From Crocinitomicaceae bacterium (GTDB taxonomy: Bacteria; Bacteroidota; Bacteroidia; Flavobacteriales_D; Crocinitomicaceae): DNA of 64,000 nucleotides. Made by a program: the position numbers and the translations under genes. Positions 16,258 through 26,842 of this stretch are shown here, piece by piece (within the stretch, counting starts at the first letter, position 1; each line of letters begins with the position of its first letter). Location: NCBI GenBank assembly GCA_024643365.1, contig JAHENC010000002.1, positions 62,001 through 126,000 on the forward strand, read 5' to 3'. The notes under the pieces were generated by a model. The model was not told where the DNA came from. It made no database searches and was given only the letters and a program-made list of their open reading frames with translations.

Positions 16258-18002
16258 TAGTCTACGTTATCGTGTAAGAAATTATTCGTTCTTAATCCAA
16301 CTCTACCATCTTCATCTTGCGATAAACCGAAGCGTGAGAAACGTTCTTCTGCACTTGGTGTAGATTGTTGAATACTGATGTTTCGACGAACAAAAGCAGG
16401 CTCATTTTCAAATTCCACGATGCCTTCAGCTTTTTTCAATTTCGCGGTATATTCTTGGATACGAGAAACGCGTTCTTGTGCTTTGCGTTGTTGTTCTTCT
16501 GGGGAAAGGATGCGTTTTGCAGGTTCAATGCTCATGCGTTCCTCAGCATCATCCTCTAGCATGTGGCGAACAATTGTTTCAGGCTCTCTTACTTCAGATA
16601 CTGAATGAATCGGAGCTTGGTAAACCACTTCCTCCTCGATTGCAGATGAACTAGCGTCCATTACATCCCAAGAAAAATTGTTGTCCTCAAAACTATCTAC
16701 AGAAGCCTCCACATCAAAAGCAGGCAATTCCGCTACTGAATTTATCTCTTCATTCAAATGGTAAGAAAAGTTTTCACTTACCGTTGGTTCGTCCAATTCA
16801 AAACGAGTTGTTTCAACTATTGGAGTTGGCTCAGGCATCGAAATTGGTGCTTGGCTCACAATTGTCTCATCTGCTTTCAAGAATGGCTCTTGACTTATTT
16901 CACTCTGGATCGTTGTGTGTTGTACAGGAGATTCTAATGGACTTACAATCTCTTTTCTGTTTTCATCCTCCAGCGCGACGATCTTGCGCTCTGGAGCTCT
17001 CTCAAAACCCGTAATTGGGGAGGAAGAGAATCCTGTTGCGATTAATGTAATACATAGTTTATCACCTAAAGTGGAATCATAACCATGTCCCCAAATCACG
17101 TCTGCAGTAGCACCTGCAGCGTCTTGAATATAGTCAGTGATTTCAGTGATCTCGTCCATCATCACTTCTTTATCTCCGTAAGTAATGTTCAATAATACAT
17201 AACTTGCACCATTGATGTCGTTGTCATTCAATAGCGGAGAAGTTAAGGCTTCTTTCACCGCAACAATTGCACGGTCTTCACCTTCAGCAATAGCACTTCC
17301 CATGATTGCTTGTCCACTGTTACGAAGAACAGTGTTTACATCATTGAAGTCAACATTGATTGTTCCTGTTACAGAAATCACTTCCGCAATTCCTTTCGCT
17401 GCTACTGTCAATACGTTATCAGCGTGAGAGAAAGCACTTGAAAGGGACATGTTTTTACCGAATTCACGCAAACGCTCGTTGTTAATAATCAACAAAGTAT
17501 CCACGTTCTGACGCATTTTGTCTAAACCTTCTTCCGCTTGTTGGCGGCGTTTTCTACCTTCAAAATTAAAAGGAACAGTAACGATACCAACCGTTAAAAT
17601 CCCAAGATCCTTCGCTACTTGAGCAATCACCGGTGCAGCACCCGTTCCGGTACCACCACCCATTCCTGCTGTAACAAACACCATTTTCGTGTTTTTAGAA
17701 AGGATTTCGCGAATTTCTTCAATGTTTTCGATAGCTGCATTCATTCCCATTTCAGGAATCATTCCAGCACCTCTACCTTCGGTTAAGGTTGGACCCAACT
17801 GAATTTTGTGTGGGACTGGAGAAATATCCAAAGCTTGACGATCCGTATTACAAACGATAAAATCTACTCCTACAATTCCTTGTAAGAACATGTGATTTAC
17901 CGCATTCGAACCACCACCTCCAACACCAATTACTTTGATGATTGAGTTCGCGTTACTTTCTGCTGCTGCACCCATTTTAGGTAAGTCAAATTCCATATCC
18001 AT
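16257..18002 (-). CDS. ftsZ: FtsZ, cell-division tubulin homologue
   Basis: The GTPase that forms the division ring. The globular domain (about residues 15-330) has [11 protein letters not shown] near the N-terminus and the tubulin signature [13 protein letters not shown]. At 581 residues it is much longer than E. coli FtsZ (383): a long, acidic, Pro/Ser/Glu-rich linker (about 340-530) precedes the tail [15 protein letters not shown], which differs from the gammaproteobacterial C-terminal peptide. Long linkers are usual in this phylum. It starts 11 bases after ftsA. Confidence 0.98.
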   Translation of the reverse strand: MDMEFDLPKMGAAAESNANSIIKVIGVGGGGSNAVNHMFLQGIVGVDFIVCNTDRQALDISPVPHKIQLGPTLTEGRGAGMIPEMGMNAAIENIEEIREILSKNTKMVFVTAGMGGGTGTGAAPVIAQVAKDLGILTVGIVTVPFNFEGRKRRQQAEEGLDKMRQNVDTLLIINNERLREFGKNMSLSSAFSHADNVLTVAAKGIAEVISVTGTINVDFNDVNTVLRNSGQAIMGSAIAEGEDRAIVAVKEALTSPLLNDNDINGASYVLLNITYGDKEVMMDEITEITDYIQDAAGATADVIWGHGYDSTLGDKLCITLIATGFSSSPITGFERAPERKIVALEDENRKEIVSPLESPVQHTTIQSEISQEPFLKADETIVSQAPISMPEPTPIVETTRFELDEPTVSENFSYHLNEEINSVAELPAFDVEASVDSFEDNNFSWDVMDASSSAIEEEVVYQAPIHSVSEVREPETIVRHMLEDDAEERMSIEPAKRILSPEEQQRKAQERVSRIQEYTAKLKKAEGIVEFENEPAFVRRNISIQQSTPSAEERFSRFGLSQDEDGRVGLRTNNFLHDNVD

Positions 18003-18013
18003 TATTTTTTCTA

Positions 18014-19366
18014 TTAATCTTTATCATCAAAAAATTCACCAACTGACTGTTTAAGTTTTTCTAAAAACCCACGGTCTCTTCTTGGATTTGAGTGTGTTAT
18101 TGCTGTGTGACTCGTTGCTGAAACCTCCTCTTTTTTAGGAATGAAATCCAGTCCAGATTTTTCAGCTGCCTCGAATCCTTTTAAAACAAGACCAATTCCT
18201 GTTGAAAACATTGGACTAGCCAATTTATCTAAGTCATTGGTATTTGCTAAATGCTCCGTTGGATAACCGATTCTCGTATCCATTCCGGTCATGTATTCAA
18301 AGAGTTGAGTCAAATGCTTTAATTGAGCACCTCCGCCAGTGACAACGATACCACCAATTATTTTTTTAGAATATCCTGAGTTAATGATTTCAAAATTTAC
18401 CAACTCAATGATTTCTTCCATACGTGCTTGAATAATACTCGCAAGGTTTTTCAGGGTAATTTCTTTTGGATCACGACCACGTAAACCTGGAATACAAACA
18501 ACTTCATTTTCTTTACTTTCTGAAGCCAATGCACTTCCAAATTTCACTTTCAATGATTCAGCGTGACGTTGCATGATGCGACATCCTTCTTTGATATCGT
18601 CTGTTATCACATTTCCTCCGAAAGGAATTACTGCCGTATGACGAATTAATCCATCTTGGAAGATTGCTACATCTGTAGTTCCACCACCAATGTCAACCAA
18701 AACAACTCCAGCTTCTTTTTCTTCGTCGCTCAACACCGCTTCTGCTGAAGCAATGGGCTCCAAGATAATTTCTTTTACGTTCAATCCGGCACGATCTACA
18801 CAACGCTTAATATTTTTCACGTTATTTACTTGCCCAGTAATGATATGGAAATTCGCCTCTAGTCGTACCCCACCCATTCCGATTGGATCCTTGATATCCG
18901 CTTCATTGTCCACGATGTACTCTTGTGGAATCACCGTAACAATTTCCTCTCCCGGTGTCATCACCAATTGATAAACATCATCAACGAATGCATCGATATC
19001 CTTCTGAGTGATTTCACCCTGTGCGTCACGACGGGTATACATGCCTCTGTACTGAATACTGCTGATGTGTTGTCCAGCAATACCTACATTGACATTCTTC
19101 ACTTTCAAATCTCCTTCAACTGATTTTTGTGTCAATTCAACCGCTGTATTGATGGATTGAACGGTACGTTCGATATTTGAAACCACTCCGCGCATGACAC
19201 CAAGTGATTCACTTTTCCCCAATGCAACGATTTCAATTTTATTGTGTTCGTTTTTACGTCCAACGAAACAAGCAATTTTCGTTGTCCCGATATCGAGTCC
19301 AACAACAATCTTGCTACGCTTCACTTCGCTAGTTGGCTCTTTTTCTACAAACGATTTGTCCTTCAT
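18014..19366 (-). CDS. ftsA: FtsA, actin-like division protein
   Basis: Tethers FtsZ to the membrane and recruits later division proteins. The 450-residue ATPase has VVGLDIGTTKIACFVG (phosphate 1 motif, about residue 22), the 1C-domain region, VVLVDIGGGTTDVAIF and IVVTGGGAQLKHL. The extreme C-terminus KLKQSVGEFFDDKD could serve as the amphipathic membrane-targeting helix. The start overlaps the end of ftsQ by 38 bases; no later Met fits the conserved N-terminus. Confidence 0.97.
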   Translation of the reverse strand: MKDKSFVEKEPTSEVKRSKIVVGLDIGTTKIACFVGRKNEHNKIEIVALGKSESLGVMRGVVSNIERTVQSINTAVELTQKSVEGDLKVKNVNVGIAGQHISSIQYRGMYTRRDAQGEITQKDIDAFVDDVYQLVMTPGEEIVTVIPQEYIVDNEADIKDPIGMGGVRLEANFHIITGQVNNVKNIKRCVDRAGLNVKEIILEPIASAEAVLSDEEKEAGVVLVDIGGGTTDVAIFQDGLIRHTAVIPFGGNVITDDIKEGCRIMQRHAESLKVKFGSALASESKENEVVCIPGLRGRDPKEITLKNLASIIQARMEEIIELVNFEIINSGYSKKIIGGIVVTGGGAQLKHLTQLFEYMTGMDTRIGYPTEHLANTNDLDKLASPMFSTGIGLVLKGFEAAEKSGLDFIPKKEEVSATSHTAITHSNPRRDRGFLEKLKQSVGEFFDDKD

Positions 19367-20126
19367 ACTTTACACTTATTTCGCTATACTTATTCCACCC
19401 TTCAAAGGGCATGGCTTCTTTGTAAAACTCCAATAATCGTTCAAATTTATCCTTCACATCTTCATCCGAATTGGCTGTTCCGAGATTGATTTTTTGATCG
19501 CCTACAATGGGAATTAGTACAAAATCACCGTTCTTTTCACGGTAAACTTGACCAATCATTTTATGCAATATTGGATCGTTACAAACATAATTTGAAATTC
19601 GATAGATATCATCTAAATTTCGAATACTTTTCAAGGAATCGTTGTTAATAATTTTAAAGATAGAATTTGGTGAAAATCTATCGGAAATTACACCTGAAAA
19701 AACGAGTACACGTGCGGTATGAAGGCTTGATCGATTCATTAAAAACCCATCTTCATCTAAGTAAAAACTTTGTCCTAATTTATTAAAGATTCGAGCGATT
19801 GGTTTTCGCAACTCCAACTGTATATCCCACTCATTTCCAATGCGTTTGAAAACCTTTACGTTTTTCACTTCAGGCATTAATGAAATGACGTACTCAATTT
19901 TTCGAATATTTAAGTTTCCAACTTGATCATTTTTTTGAATCAAGCGGTGTAGTTTTAGTCGGTCAATTAGCTCTGGTTCGGTTAAAAATGCGTCACCATC
20001 GACATGTATTGAAATTTCAGGTTTATGGTATTTTTTTTCAAGTTCTTCCTTGTTCGCGAAGACCAAAATGGTTACAACTCCCGCTGCTACCAAAATCCAC
20101 AAACTAATTTTCATCCAATTCTTCAT
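19329..20126 (-). CDS. ftsQ: FtsQ/DivIB-like division protein
   Basis: A 265-residue bitopic membrane protein with a single N-terminal membrane helix (ISLWILVAAGVVTILVFA) and a periplasmic part with a POTRA-like region followed by a beta domain (VFKRIGNEWDIQLELRKPIARI, SFYLDEDGFLMN). Sequence conservation is low, as usual for FtsQ in this phylum; position between murC and ftsA strengthens the call. It probably bridges FtsL-type proteins to the divisome. Confidence 0.88.
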   Translation of the reverse strand: MKNWMKISLWILVAAGVVTILVFANKEELEKKYHKPEISIHVDGDAFLTEPELIDRLKLHRLIQKNDQVGNLNIRKIEYVISLMPEVKNVKVFKRIGNEWDIQLELRKPIARIFNKLGQSFYLDEDGFLMNRSSLHTARVLVFSGVISDRFSPNSIFKIINNDSLKSIRNLDDIYRISNYVCNDPILHKMIGQVYREKNGDFVLIPIVGDQKINLGTANSDEDVKDKFERLLEFYKEAMPFEGWNKYSEISVKYEGQIVCRKRAN

Positions 20127-20127
20127 G

Positions 20128-21504
20128 TCAATCAGCTAGATTTATCGTTAACAATTCTTTTAATGAATGAACCAATCGATCGATATCACCAGCACCAATT
20201 GTCAGAAGCACACCCTCTGTATATTGACTTAAATAGGGCAATAATTCACTTGGTTTTTTTATTGTTTTTTGTCCATTCTTACATTTCGAAAGAAGCCATT
20301 CACTGGTAATTCCTTGCATAGGTTCTTCACGCGCTGGATATATCGGGAGGAGTATTAATTCATCCAATTCGGAAAGTTCTTTGGCGAAATCATCTGCAAA
20401 ATCTTTGGTTCTAGAAAAAAGATGTGGTTGAAAAATTCCCGTTATTTTCTTTCCTGGATACAATAATTTGATGGAGCGAACTAAAGCTGCTATTTCCTGC
20501 GGATGATGAGCATAATCGTCAACATACACTAATTTATCCGTTCGAATAATGTACTCAAATCGCCTTTTGACACCAAGGAAGTTTTTTAGACCTGAACGAA
20601 TTTCAATTTCACTCATTCCCAATTCATGAAGCAATCCAACACAAGCCAGGGCATTTTCCGCATTGTGTATCCCTGGTAATCCAAATTGGACAGTACGCCA
20701 CCAACTATTTTTCAAGCGAATGTCTCCGCATAAAAATCCATCAATCCATTGTAGATTAAACACAGAATAGTCCGCACTTTCGGATTCTACGGCATAGGTC
20801 AAAGTCGTGCCAAGAGACTGTAAATGAAGTCCCTCTTTCTGTAGGCAAATTCCTTTTGGATCAAGTTTCATTGCGAACTGACGAAATCCTTCCTTGAATT
20901 GTTCGGCTGTTCCGTATATGTCTAAGTGATCGGGATCTGCAGAGGTAATGATTGATGCGAATGGTGAAAGATGGAGAAAAGAGCGGTCAAATTCATCCGC
21001 CTCTATCACCGTGAACGAGCTATCTTTGTTTAAAACTAGATTCGACTGAAAGTTCGTCGCAATTCCTCCGAGAAAAGCATTGCATTTCATGCTTGACTGA
21101 TCCAACATAAATGCCAACATGCTACTCGTTGTCGTCTTCCCATGTGTTCCTGCTACACAAAGTCCCTTTGACTGACGTGTCAACATTCCCAATACTTCTG
21201 CACGTTTTAATAATGTGAATCCACTAGTCTTAAAAAAGTTCAATTCTTCCAACTGTTTAATTGCTGGAGTATAGACCACTAGTGTATTCGTCTTGTTTCT
21301 AAATTCTTCCGGTAGCTGATCACCCAAATCCTCAAAATGAATTATGCAACCTTCTTCTTCAAGCTGTTTGGTCAATGGTGATGGTGTTTTATCGTAGCCA
21401 CCAACGGTCAATTCGTTCTGATTAAAATAGCGCGCCAATGCAGACATTCCAATTCCACCAATCCCGATAAAATACACTTGTTTATATTGCTCGAATTGCT
21501 GCAT
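20128..21504 (-). CDS. murC: UDP-N-acetylmuramate--L-alanine ligase
   Basis: Adds L-Ala to UDP-MurNAc, the first amino acid of the peptidoglycan stem. Shows FIGIGGIGMSALARYF at the N-terminus, the ATP loop AGTHGKTTTSSML, TSADPDHLDIYG and DDYAHHPQEIAA. Mur ligase central and C-terminal domains are complete. I prefer the Met at 21504 (458 residues, MQQFEQYKQ) because it lies just past the murG stop; an upstream ATG at 21537 would overlap murG by 29 bases. Confidence 0.96.
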   Translation of the reverse strand: MQQFEQYKQVYFIGIGGIGMSALARYFNQNELTVGGYDKTPSPLTKQLEEEGCIIHFEDLGDQLPEEFRNKTNTLVVYTPAIKQLEELNFFKTSGFTLLKRAEVLGMLTRQSKGLCVAGTHGKTTTSSMLAFMLDQSSMKCNAFLGGIATNFQSNLVLNKDSSFTVIEADEFDRSFLHLSPFASIITSADPDHLDIYGTAEQFKEGFRQFAMKLDPKGICLQKEGLHLQSLGTTLTYAVESESADYSVFNLQWIDGFLCGDIRLKNSWWRTVQFGLPGIHNAENALACVGLLHELGMSEIEIRSGLKNFLGVKRRFEYIIRTDKLVYVDDYAHHPQEIAALVRSIKLLYPGKKITGIFQPHLFSRTKDFADDFAKELSELDELILLPIYPAREEPMQGITSEWLLSKCKNGQKTIKKPSELLPYLSQYTEGVLLTIGAGDIDRLVHSLKELLTINLAD

Positions 21505-21508
21505 TTTT

Positions 21509-22606
21509 TTAGATAATTGATTCACATGCATCAACAATTTCCATGCATGCGTTTGGTTTTGCTAATTGTCGGATCGATTTTGCTAATTGCTCACAAGAAA
21601 CTGGGTTGTTTAACAGTTCAATGGCAATTGGAATCAATGTTTCTTTCGATTGTGCATCACTCACCAAAACTGCTGCATCTTCTTTCACGAGTGCCATAGC
21701 ATTTTTTGTTTGGTGGTCTTCGGCTACATTGGGCGAAGGAACTAAAATACACGGTTTTCCAATTAATGTAAGTTCGGATACAGATAATGCTCCTGCTCTT
21801 GAAATGATCACATCCGCCGCCGCATATGCCAAGTCCATTCGCTGAATAAACGCATGAACCTGAGCGGTAGCTTTCCAAGAATCTTGGAATTGTTCTTCAA
21901 TTTGCTTTAAGTAGTTTTTACCGCATTGCCAAATGACCTGTACGTTCGATGCGGATAATGTATGTAGGTGATTCAAGATACTTTCATTCAGGGTACGCGC
22001 ACCCAAACTTCCGCCAATCACGAGAATTGTTTTTTTGGACGGATCCAAGTGAAAAAATGTCTGTGCTTCGGCAAGTAACTCTGCGTGTTTCGCTACCAAA
22101 TTTCGCACGGGATTTCCTGTTTGAATAATTTTTGACGTTGGAAAAAACTGATCCATTCCGCTATATGCCGTGCATATTTTCGCGGCTTTTTTTGCTAATA
22201 ATTGATTGGTTTTCCCAGGGAAAGAATTTTGTTCTTGTATCAGTGTAGGGATGCGCAACATATTGGCCATTTGTAAGGTTGGGCCACTTGCGTATCCACC
22301 TACACCTATAACCAATTGTGGTTTAAAGTTTTTGACAATATACCGTGCCTTCCATAAACTTTTCATGATTTTAAATGGCAGCAAGAAATTGGAAAGTGTC
22401 AATTTCCGTTGGAATCCAGCGATGGGTAATCCAACAATTTCGTATCCGGCTTGAGGAACTTTTTCCATTTCCATTTTCCCAATTGCACCAACAAATAAAA
22501 TAGCCACAGATGGATTTCTTCGTTTGATTTCATCAGCAATGGCCACAGCAGGGAATATATGTCCACCTGTACCACCGCCTGAAATAATTACCCGTTGAAT
22601 ACTCAT
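21509..22606 (-). CDS. murG: MurG, lipid II-forming GlcNAc transferase
   Basis: Transfers GlcNAc from UDP-GlcNAc to lipid I on the cytoplasmic membrane face, giving lipid II. The 365-residue GT-B enzyme has ISGGGTGGHIFPAVAIADEI at the N-terminus, GVGGYASGP, LIQEQNSFPG and the C-domain GGSLGARTLNE and SRAGALSVSELTLIGKP with PSPNVAEDHQTKNA. Length normal. 13 bases downstream of ftsW. Confidence 0.97.
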   Translation of the reverse strand: MSIQRVIISGGGTGGHIFPAVAIADEIKRRNPSVAILFVGAIGKMEMEKVPQAGYEIVGLPIAGFQRKLTLSNFLLPFKIMKSLWKARYIVKNFKPQLVIGVGGYASGPTLQMANMLRIPTLIQEQNSFPGKTNQLLAKKAAKICTAYSGMDQFFPTSKIIQTGNPVRNLVAKHAELLAEAQTFFHLDPSKKTILVIGGSLGARTLNESILNHLHTLSASNVQVIWQCGKNYLKQIEEQFQDSWKATAQVHAFIQRMDLAYAAADVIISRAGALSVSELTLIGKPCILVPSPNVAEDHQTKNAMALVKEDAAVLVSDAQSKETLIPIAIELLNNPVSCEQLAKSIRQLAKPNACMEIVDACESII

Positions 22607-22619
22607 TACTTGTTTAATT

Positions 22620-23795
22620 TTATGCTTGCTCGAATGAAGCTTCGTCTTTTTCTTTTTCTAAATCTTTTGCAAATGCCTGAATAACACCAATGGAAACACA
22701 GGCCATAATCAACGCTGATCCACCCATCGCAAGGAAGGGCATATTTTGTCCGGTTACCGGGAATACACCCGTACAAACCAACATGTTAATACTCGCTTGA
22801 GTTAAGAGGTGTATACCGATTCCCAAGGAAACATATGATTGAAAAAGGTCCGTAGTTTTTAGGGCTATCTTGATGATACGATAGAGTAAAATCAAGTATA
22901 GTAAAGCTAAAAATGCCGCCATCAAAAACCCAAATTCTTCTACGAAAGTTGCGTAATAGAAATCGGCATAAGCCTCCGGTAAGTACTCCTTCAATTTTCC
23001 GTCACCTACTCCTTGTCCGAATAAGGAGCCAACATGGATGGCTAATTGTGCATTTTTTGCCTGCGCATTCGCTTGAGCTGTTTTAATATCTTGGGAATCA
23101 CTTTCCATTCGATTTGTTAATCGATTCTTCCATGTATCGAAACGTGGAAGTAGACCAACCTCCGGAAAAGTGATGTGAAAGATAACCGCTAACGATGCTA
23201 GCGCAATTCCAACACCGGCCATTGCGAATAATTTCCCCCAAGGAACCTTGCCGATGTATAGCAATGCCATACAAAGCAAGAACAACATAGCAGCTGTTGA
23301 GAAGTTATCCTTGACGATCAAGGTGCAGATTACACCAATAGGAATCAACAAAGGAAGGATCCCTTCTTTCCAACTCGTTAATTTATCTTTCTTTTTTACG
23401 AGAATGCGGCTGACATAAATAATCAGGGCTAATTTGGCGAAATCAGAGGATTGAAAGGTTAATTTCACAAATGGAATGCGGATCCAACGTCCGGCGCCAT
23501 TGACTTCTGTTCCAAAAAACAATGTGAAAAGTAAGAGAATAATCGCGAGGTAATAAGAGAATTTCGCGAGTTGACTAATGTATTTTGAATTTACACGGTG
23601 GATTGCAAACATCGAGGCAAATCCAATTACCACGTAAATTAAGTGTTTAAATAAATATTGAAAAGGTGAACCACCTTCGATTTTCACCAAAATTGGAACA
23701 AAACTATAAACCGTTACGAGGGAGAAAGACATCATGAGGATAGTAATTATCCAAATGACAGGATCGCCTTTCAAGTATTTTAAGTATTCTCTCAT
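22620..23795 (-). CDS. ftsW: FtsW, SEDS-family glycosyltransferase of division
   Basis: A 391-residue polytopic membrane protein of the SEDS family that polymerises lipid II with its partner PBP (FtsI). About ten membrane segments are visible. Family motifs include GAGRWIRIPFVKLTFQSSDFAKLAL, given here in short as GRWI...QSSDFAKL, SLFGQGVGDGKLKEYLPEA in the large extracellular loop, and TGQNMPFLAMGGSAL near the end. The start overlaps the preceding small gene by four bases (ATGA). Confidence 0.96.
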   Translation of the reverse strand: MREYLKYLKGDPVIWIITILMMSFSLVTVYSFVPILVKIEGGSPFQYLFKHLIYVVIGFASMFAIHRVNSKYISQLAKFSYYLAIILLLFTLFFGTEVNGAGRWIRIPFVKLTFQSSDFAKLALIIYVSRILVKKKDKLTSWKEGILPLLIPIGVICTLIVKDNFSTAAMLFLLCMALLYIGKVPWGKLFAMAGVGIALASLAVIFHITFPEVGLLPRFDTWKNRLTNRMESDSQDIKTAQANAQAKNAQLAIHVGSLFGQGVGDGKLKEYLPEAYADFYYATFVEEFGFLMAAFLALLYLILLYRIIKIALKTTDLFQSYVSLGIGIHLLTQASINMLVCTGVFPVTGQNMPFLAMGGSALIMACVSIGVIQAFAKDLEKEKDEASFEQA

Positions 23796-24235
23796 ATCAA
23801 TTGTACCAAATTGAGGTAAGCTGAAATTTTAAGGGCAACGTATTCGCTATCACTTTCTGTACAAGTAAATAACAAGGTTCCCGTTGATGTTAATTCTGTC
23901 ATCAATCCATTCAATACGTCTTGGATGTCCAAAAACTCGTTTTCCAACACAAAACCAGTTCGGTTCTCTCCAAATGAAAGTATGCTTTGAAATTTGTTCA
24001 TTAATTGCGAATTGACACTCAGAACTGCTTCAATTTCCGGCGGATTTCCTACCCAAATAATACCGGTTGGAATCGAATCGATGAAATTAATCAAGGCATT
24101 TTGTTCTGGCTGCATCCACGTAAACACATTTAGTCCTTTCAATTTTCCATGCGCGCGCAAACCAACTCCCTGCGATTTTGACAGGGAATCACTCATTGAA
24201 TGTCCTTGAATATGAACGTGTTTATCCTGCATCAT
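23792..24235 (-). CDS. Unknown dcw-operon protein resembling a MurD C-terminal domain
   Basis: A 147-residue soluble protein between murD and ftsW, where most dcw clusters have no gene. By eye it aligns with the C-terminal domain of the adjacent MurD: KLKGLNVF with KVNGIEFI, GIIWVGN with TVWIVGG, and KFQSILSFGEN with KVKAIVCLGTDN, in the same order and with similar spacing. The catalytic Mur-ligase motifs are gone: DSKATN, GGVDKG and SPACAS of MurD have no counterpart. I infer a degenerate partial duplicate of murD, perhaps a non-catalytic regulator. Start taken at the first of two ATG codons, 12 bases after murD; coupled to ftsW by an ATGA overlap. Confidence 0.75.
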   Translation of the reverse strand: MMQDKHVHIQGHSMSDSLSKSQGVGLRAHGKLKGLNVFTWMQPEQNALINFIDSIPTGIIWVGNPPEIEAVLSVNSQLMNKFQSILSFGENRTGFVLENEFLDIQDVLNGLMTELTSTGTLLFTCTESDSEYVALKISAYLNLVQLI

Positions 24236-24247
24236 CAAACAGATAAA

Positions 24248-25591
24248 TTACAGCATTCTAACTGCTTGTTTGAACTGATTTCCTCTATCCTCGTAGTTCT
24301 CGAATAAATCGAAACTTGCACAAGCTGGGGATAGAAGTACGATCTCATCTTTCTGTGCCAAACGATATCCATAGGCAACTGCTTCAACAGCAGATTTTGC
24401 CTCAACAATGGTATCTACGACTCCAGAAAAAGCTTCTATTATTTTTTGATTATCTGTTCCTAAACAAACAATAGCTTTTACTTTTTCGCGAACAAGTGCT
24501 GTTAATTCAGAATAGTCATTCCCTTTATCAACGCCACCAACAATCCAAACAGTTGGATTTTCCATACTCTCCAAAGCGAACCATGCAGAATTAATGTTGG
24601 TTGCTTTTGAATCGTTAATGAATTCAATACCGTTTACTTTCGCAACGAACTCAAGTCTGTGCTCTACGTTGGTAAAGTCCTCTAAACTCTCACGAACAAT
24701 ATCCTTGCGGATTTCAACTAGTCTCGCTGCGATCCCTGCGGCAAGAGCATTTTGGGTATTGTGCTTACCCTTTAAAGCTAATTCATGTATTGACATGGCA
24801 AATTGTTGGTTTATATTGATTATTAGTTGTTTGTCTAGTGCATAAGCTCCCGGATTTTGCGCTTCTCTCATAGAAAAAGGAGCCAAATTGACAGAAGGGG
24901 TTCTTTTTTTCATTTCCGCTGAAATGAGGGCATCATCTGCATTGTAGATGAACCAATCGTTTGATGTTTGATTTTGCAAAATGCGGAATTTAGCATCCAC
25001 GTAGTTTTGCATTTGGTAATCGTAGCGATCCAAGTGATCAGGAGAAATATTGGTTAAAATCGCAATGTCTGCATGAAAATCATACATGTCATCTAATTGA
25101 AATGAACTCAATTCAATCACATACCAATCGTGATCTCCCTCTGCTACTTGCTTGGCAAAGCTGTAACCTACATTCCCAGCTAACCCAACATCGAATCCTG
25201 CTTTTTTGAGGATGTGATGCGTTAACAAGGTCGTGGTTGTTTTTCCATTGCTTCCCGTAATACAAATTGTCTTTCCTTTTGAGTGGTAGGAACCAAATTC
25301 AATTTCTGAGATGACCTTGATCCCTTTCTCGCGGACTGCTTTCATCACAGGAGCCTTTTCGGGAATACCCGGGGACTTGATGATTAAATCTGCCCCTAAA
25401 ATCACTTCCATGGAATGCGTTCCTTGTTCCCAATTCACGCCAATCTTGGTCAATTCGGTTTGGAATTCATCCTTGATTTGGGACATATCAGATACAAAAA
25501 CTGCCCATCCTTTTTGAACTGCCAGAATAGCAGCACCCACACCGGATTCACCAGCGCCAAGAATGACCATATTTTTGATTTTTGTATTCAC
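24248..25591 (-). CDS. murD: UDP-MurNAc-L-alanine--D-glutamate ligase
   Basis: Adds D-Glu to UDP-MurNAc-L-Ala. The 447-residue ligase has ILGAGESGVGAAILA at the N-terminus, the ATP loop ITGSNGKTTTTLLTHH, NISPDHLDRYD, and a complete C-domain: FINDSKATNINS, WIVGGVDKGNDY and LLSPACASFDLFENYEDRG. Two bases separate it from mraY upstream. Confidence 0.97.
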   Translation of the reverse strand: MNTKIKNMVILGAGESGVGAAILAVQKGWAVFVSDMSQIKDEFQTELTKIGVNWEQGTHSMEVILGADLIIKSPGIPEKAPVMKAVREKGIKVISEIEFGSYHSKGKTICITGSNGKTTTTLLTHHILKKAGFDVGLAGNVGYSFAKQVAEGDHDWYVIELSSFQLDDMYDFHADIAILTNISPDHLDRYDYQMQNYVDAKFRILQNQTSNDWFIYNADDALISAEMKKRTPSVNLAPFSMREAQNPGAYALDKQLIININQQFAMSIHELALKGKHNTQNALAAGIAARLVEIRKDIVRESLEDFTNVEHRLEFVAKVNGIEFINDSKATNINSAWFALESMENPTVWIVGGVDKGNDYSELTALVREKVKAIVCLGTDNQKIIEAFSGVVDTIVEAKSAVEAVAYGYRLAQKDEIVLLSPACASFDLFENYEDRGNQFKQAVRML

Positions 25592-25593
25592 AA

Positions 25594-26838
25594 TTATCTC
25601 AATTTCAGTGTTACAATTGTGACTACAGCTAACAATACTGCAACAATCCAGAAGCGAGAAACGATCTTCGCTTCATGAATTCCTTTTTTCTGATAATGGT
25701 GGTGTAAAGGCGCCATTAAGAAAATACGACGTCCTTCGCCAAAACGCTTTTTTGTGTATTTAAAATATCCTACTTGCATCATCACTGATAAGTTTTCAAT
25801 GAGAAAAACGCCACACAAAACAGGTATTAACAACTCTTTGCGAATGGCAATTGCGAATACTGCAATGATTCCACCTAATGCTAAACTACCCGTATCTCCC
25901 ATGAATACCTGTGCTGGAAAGGAGTTGTACCACAAAAATCCAACACACGCACCGACAAAAGCCGCAATAAAAATCACTAGTTCTTCGGCATTAGGAATGT
26001 ACATAACACCGAGGTAATCTGCGAAATTCGCATGTGAACTGATATAAGCAAGAATGGCCAAGGCAATACCAACGATGGCTGAAGTTCCCGTTGCAAGTCC
26101 GTCAAGACCATCCGTCATGTTCGCTCCATTTGAAACAGCAATCACGATAAAAATGACGATTGGAATGAAAAGCAGCCATCCGTAGGATTTTTGCCAATCT
26201 CCAATTAACCAGTTATAGTTAAACTCATTTCCACGTATGAACGGAATCGTTGTTGTCATGTCATCCGTTTTAATCCATTTAAAATGTTCACCCTCGTGTT
26301 GAACGTGCAAATGAGTCACGAATTCCTCGTCTTGTTGCAATTGATAGCTAGCGGATACGCGCTTATGCACAACCACCTCATCTGAGAAATATAAAATGCA
26401 GCCAACGATTAATCCAACACCTATCTGCCCAATCACCTTGAACGTTCCTTTTAATCCTTCTTTGTTCTTTTTAAATACTTTGATGTAATCATCCAAAAAC
26501 CCAATCAATCCAAGCCAAATCGTAGCAATGATCATCGTGATTACATAGATATTATGAAGTTTTGCAAATAAAACAACCGGGATAAGAATGGCAGCAAGGA
26601 TGATGATCCCTCCCATCGTCGGAGTACCTGATTTCTCAATTTGACCTGCTAACCCTAAATCACGAACGGTCTCGCCAATTTGTTGTTGACGTAATTTATT
26701 GATGATTTTTTTCCCAATTACAATAGATACGATTAGGGAGAAAATTAATGCAAGCCCAGCCCGAAAGGAAATGTACTGGAACAATCCTGCACCAGGGAAA
26801 TTTAAGGAATCGAGATAGTCAAATAGGTAGTAAAGCAT
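25594..26838 (-). CDS. mraY: MraY, phospho-MurNAc-pentapeptide transferase
   Basis: Forms lipid I by moving phospho-MurNAc-pentapeptide to undecaprenyl phosphate in the inner membrane. Signatures: [28 protein letters not shown] (Asp pair), [16 protein letters not shown] and [14 protein letters not shown]. At 414 residues it exceeds E. coli MraY (360); about 60 extra residues sit between two membrane helices (roughly residues 145-215), a hydrophilic insert probably facing one side of the membrane. Four bases after murE. Confidence 0.97.
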   Translation of the reverse strand: MLYYLFDYLDSLNFPGAGLFQYISFRAGLALIFSLIVSIVIGKKIINKLRQQQIGETVRDLGLAGQIEKSGTPTMGGIIILAAILIPVVLFAKLHNIYVITMIIATIWLGLIGFLDDYIKVFKKNKEGLKGTFKVIGQIGVGLIVGCILYFSDEVVVHKRVSASYQLQQDEEFVTHLHVQHEGEHFKWIKTDDMTTTIPFIRGNEFNYNWLIGDWQKSYGWLLFIPIVIFIVIAVSNGANMTDGLDGLATGTSAIVGIALAILAYISSHANFADYLGVMYIPNAEELVIFIAAFVGACVGFLWYNSFPAQVFMGDTGSLALGGIIAVFAIAIRKELLIPVLCGVFLIENLSVMMQVGYFKYTKKRFGEGRRIFLMAPLHHHYQKKGIHEAKIVSRFWIVAVLLAVVTIVTLKLR

Positions 26839-26842
26839 CTGA

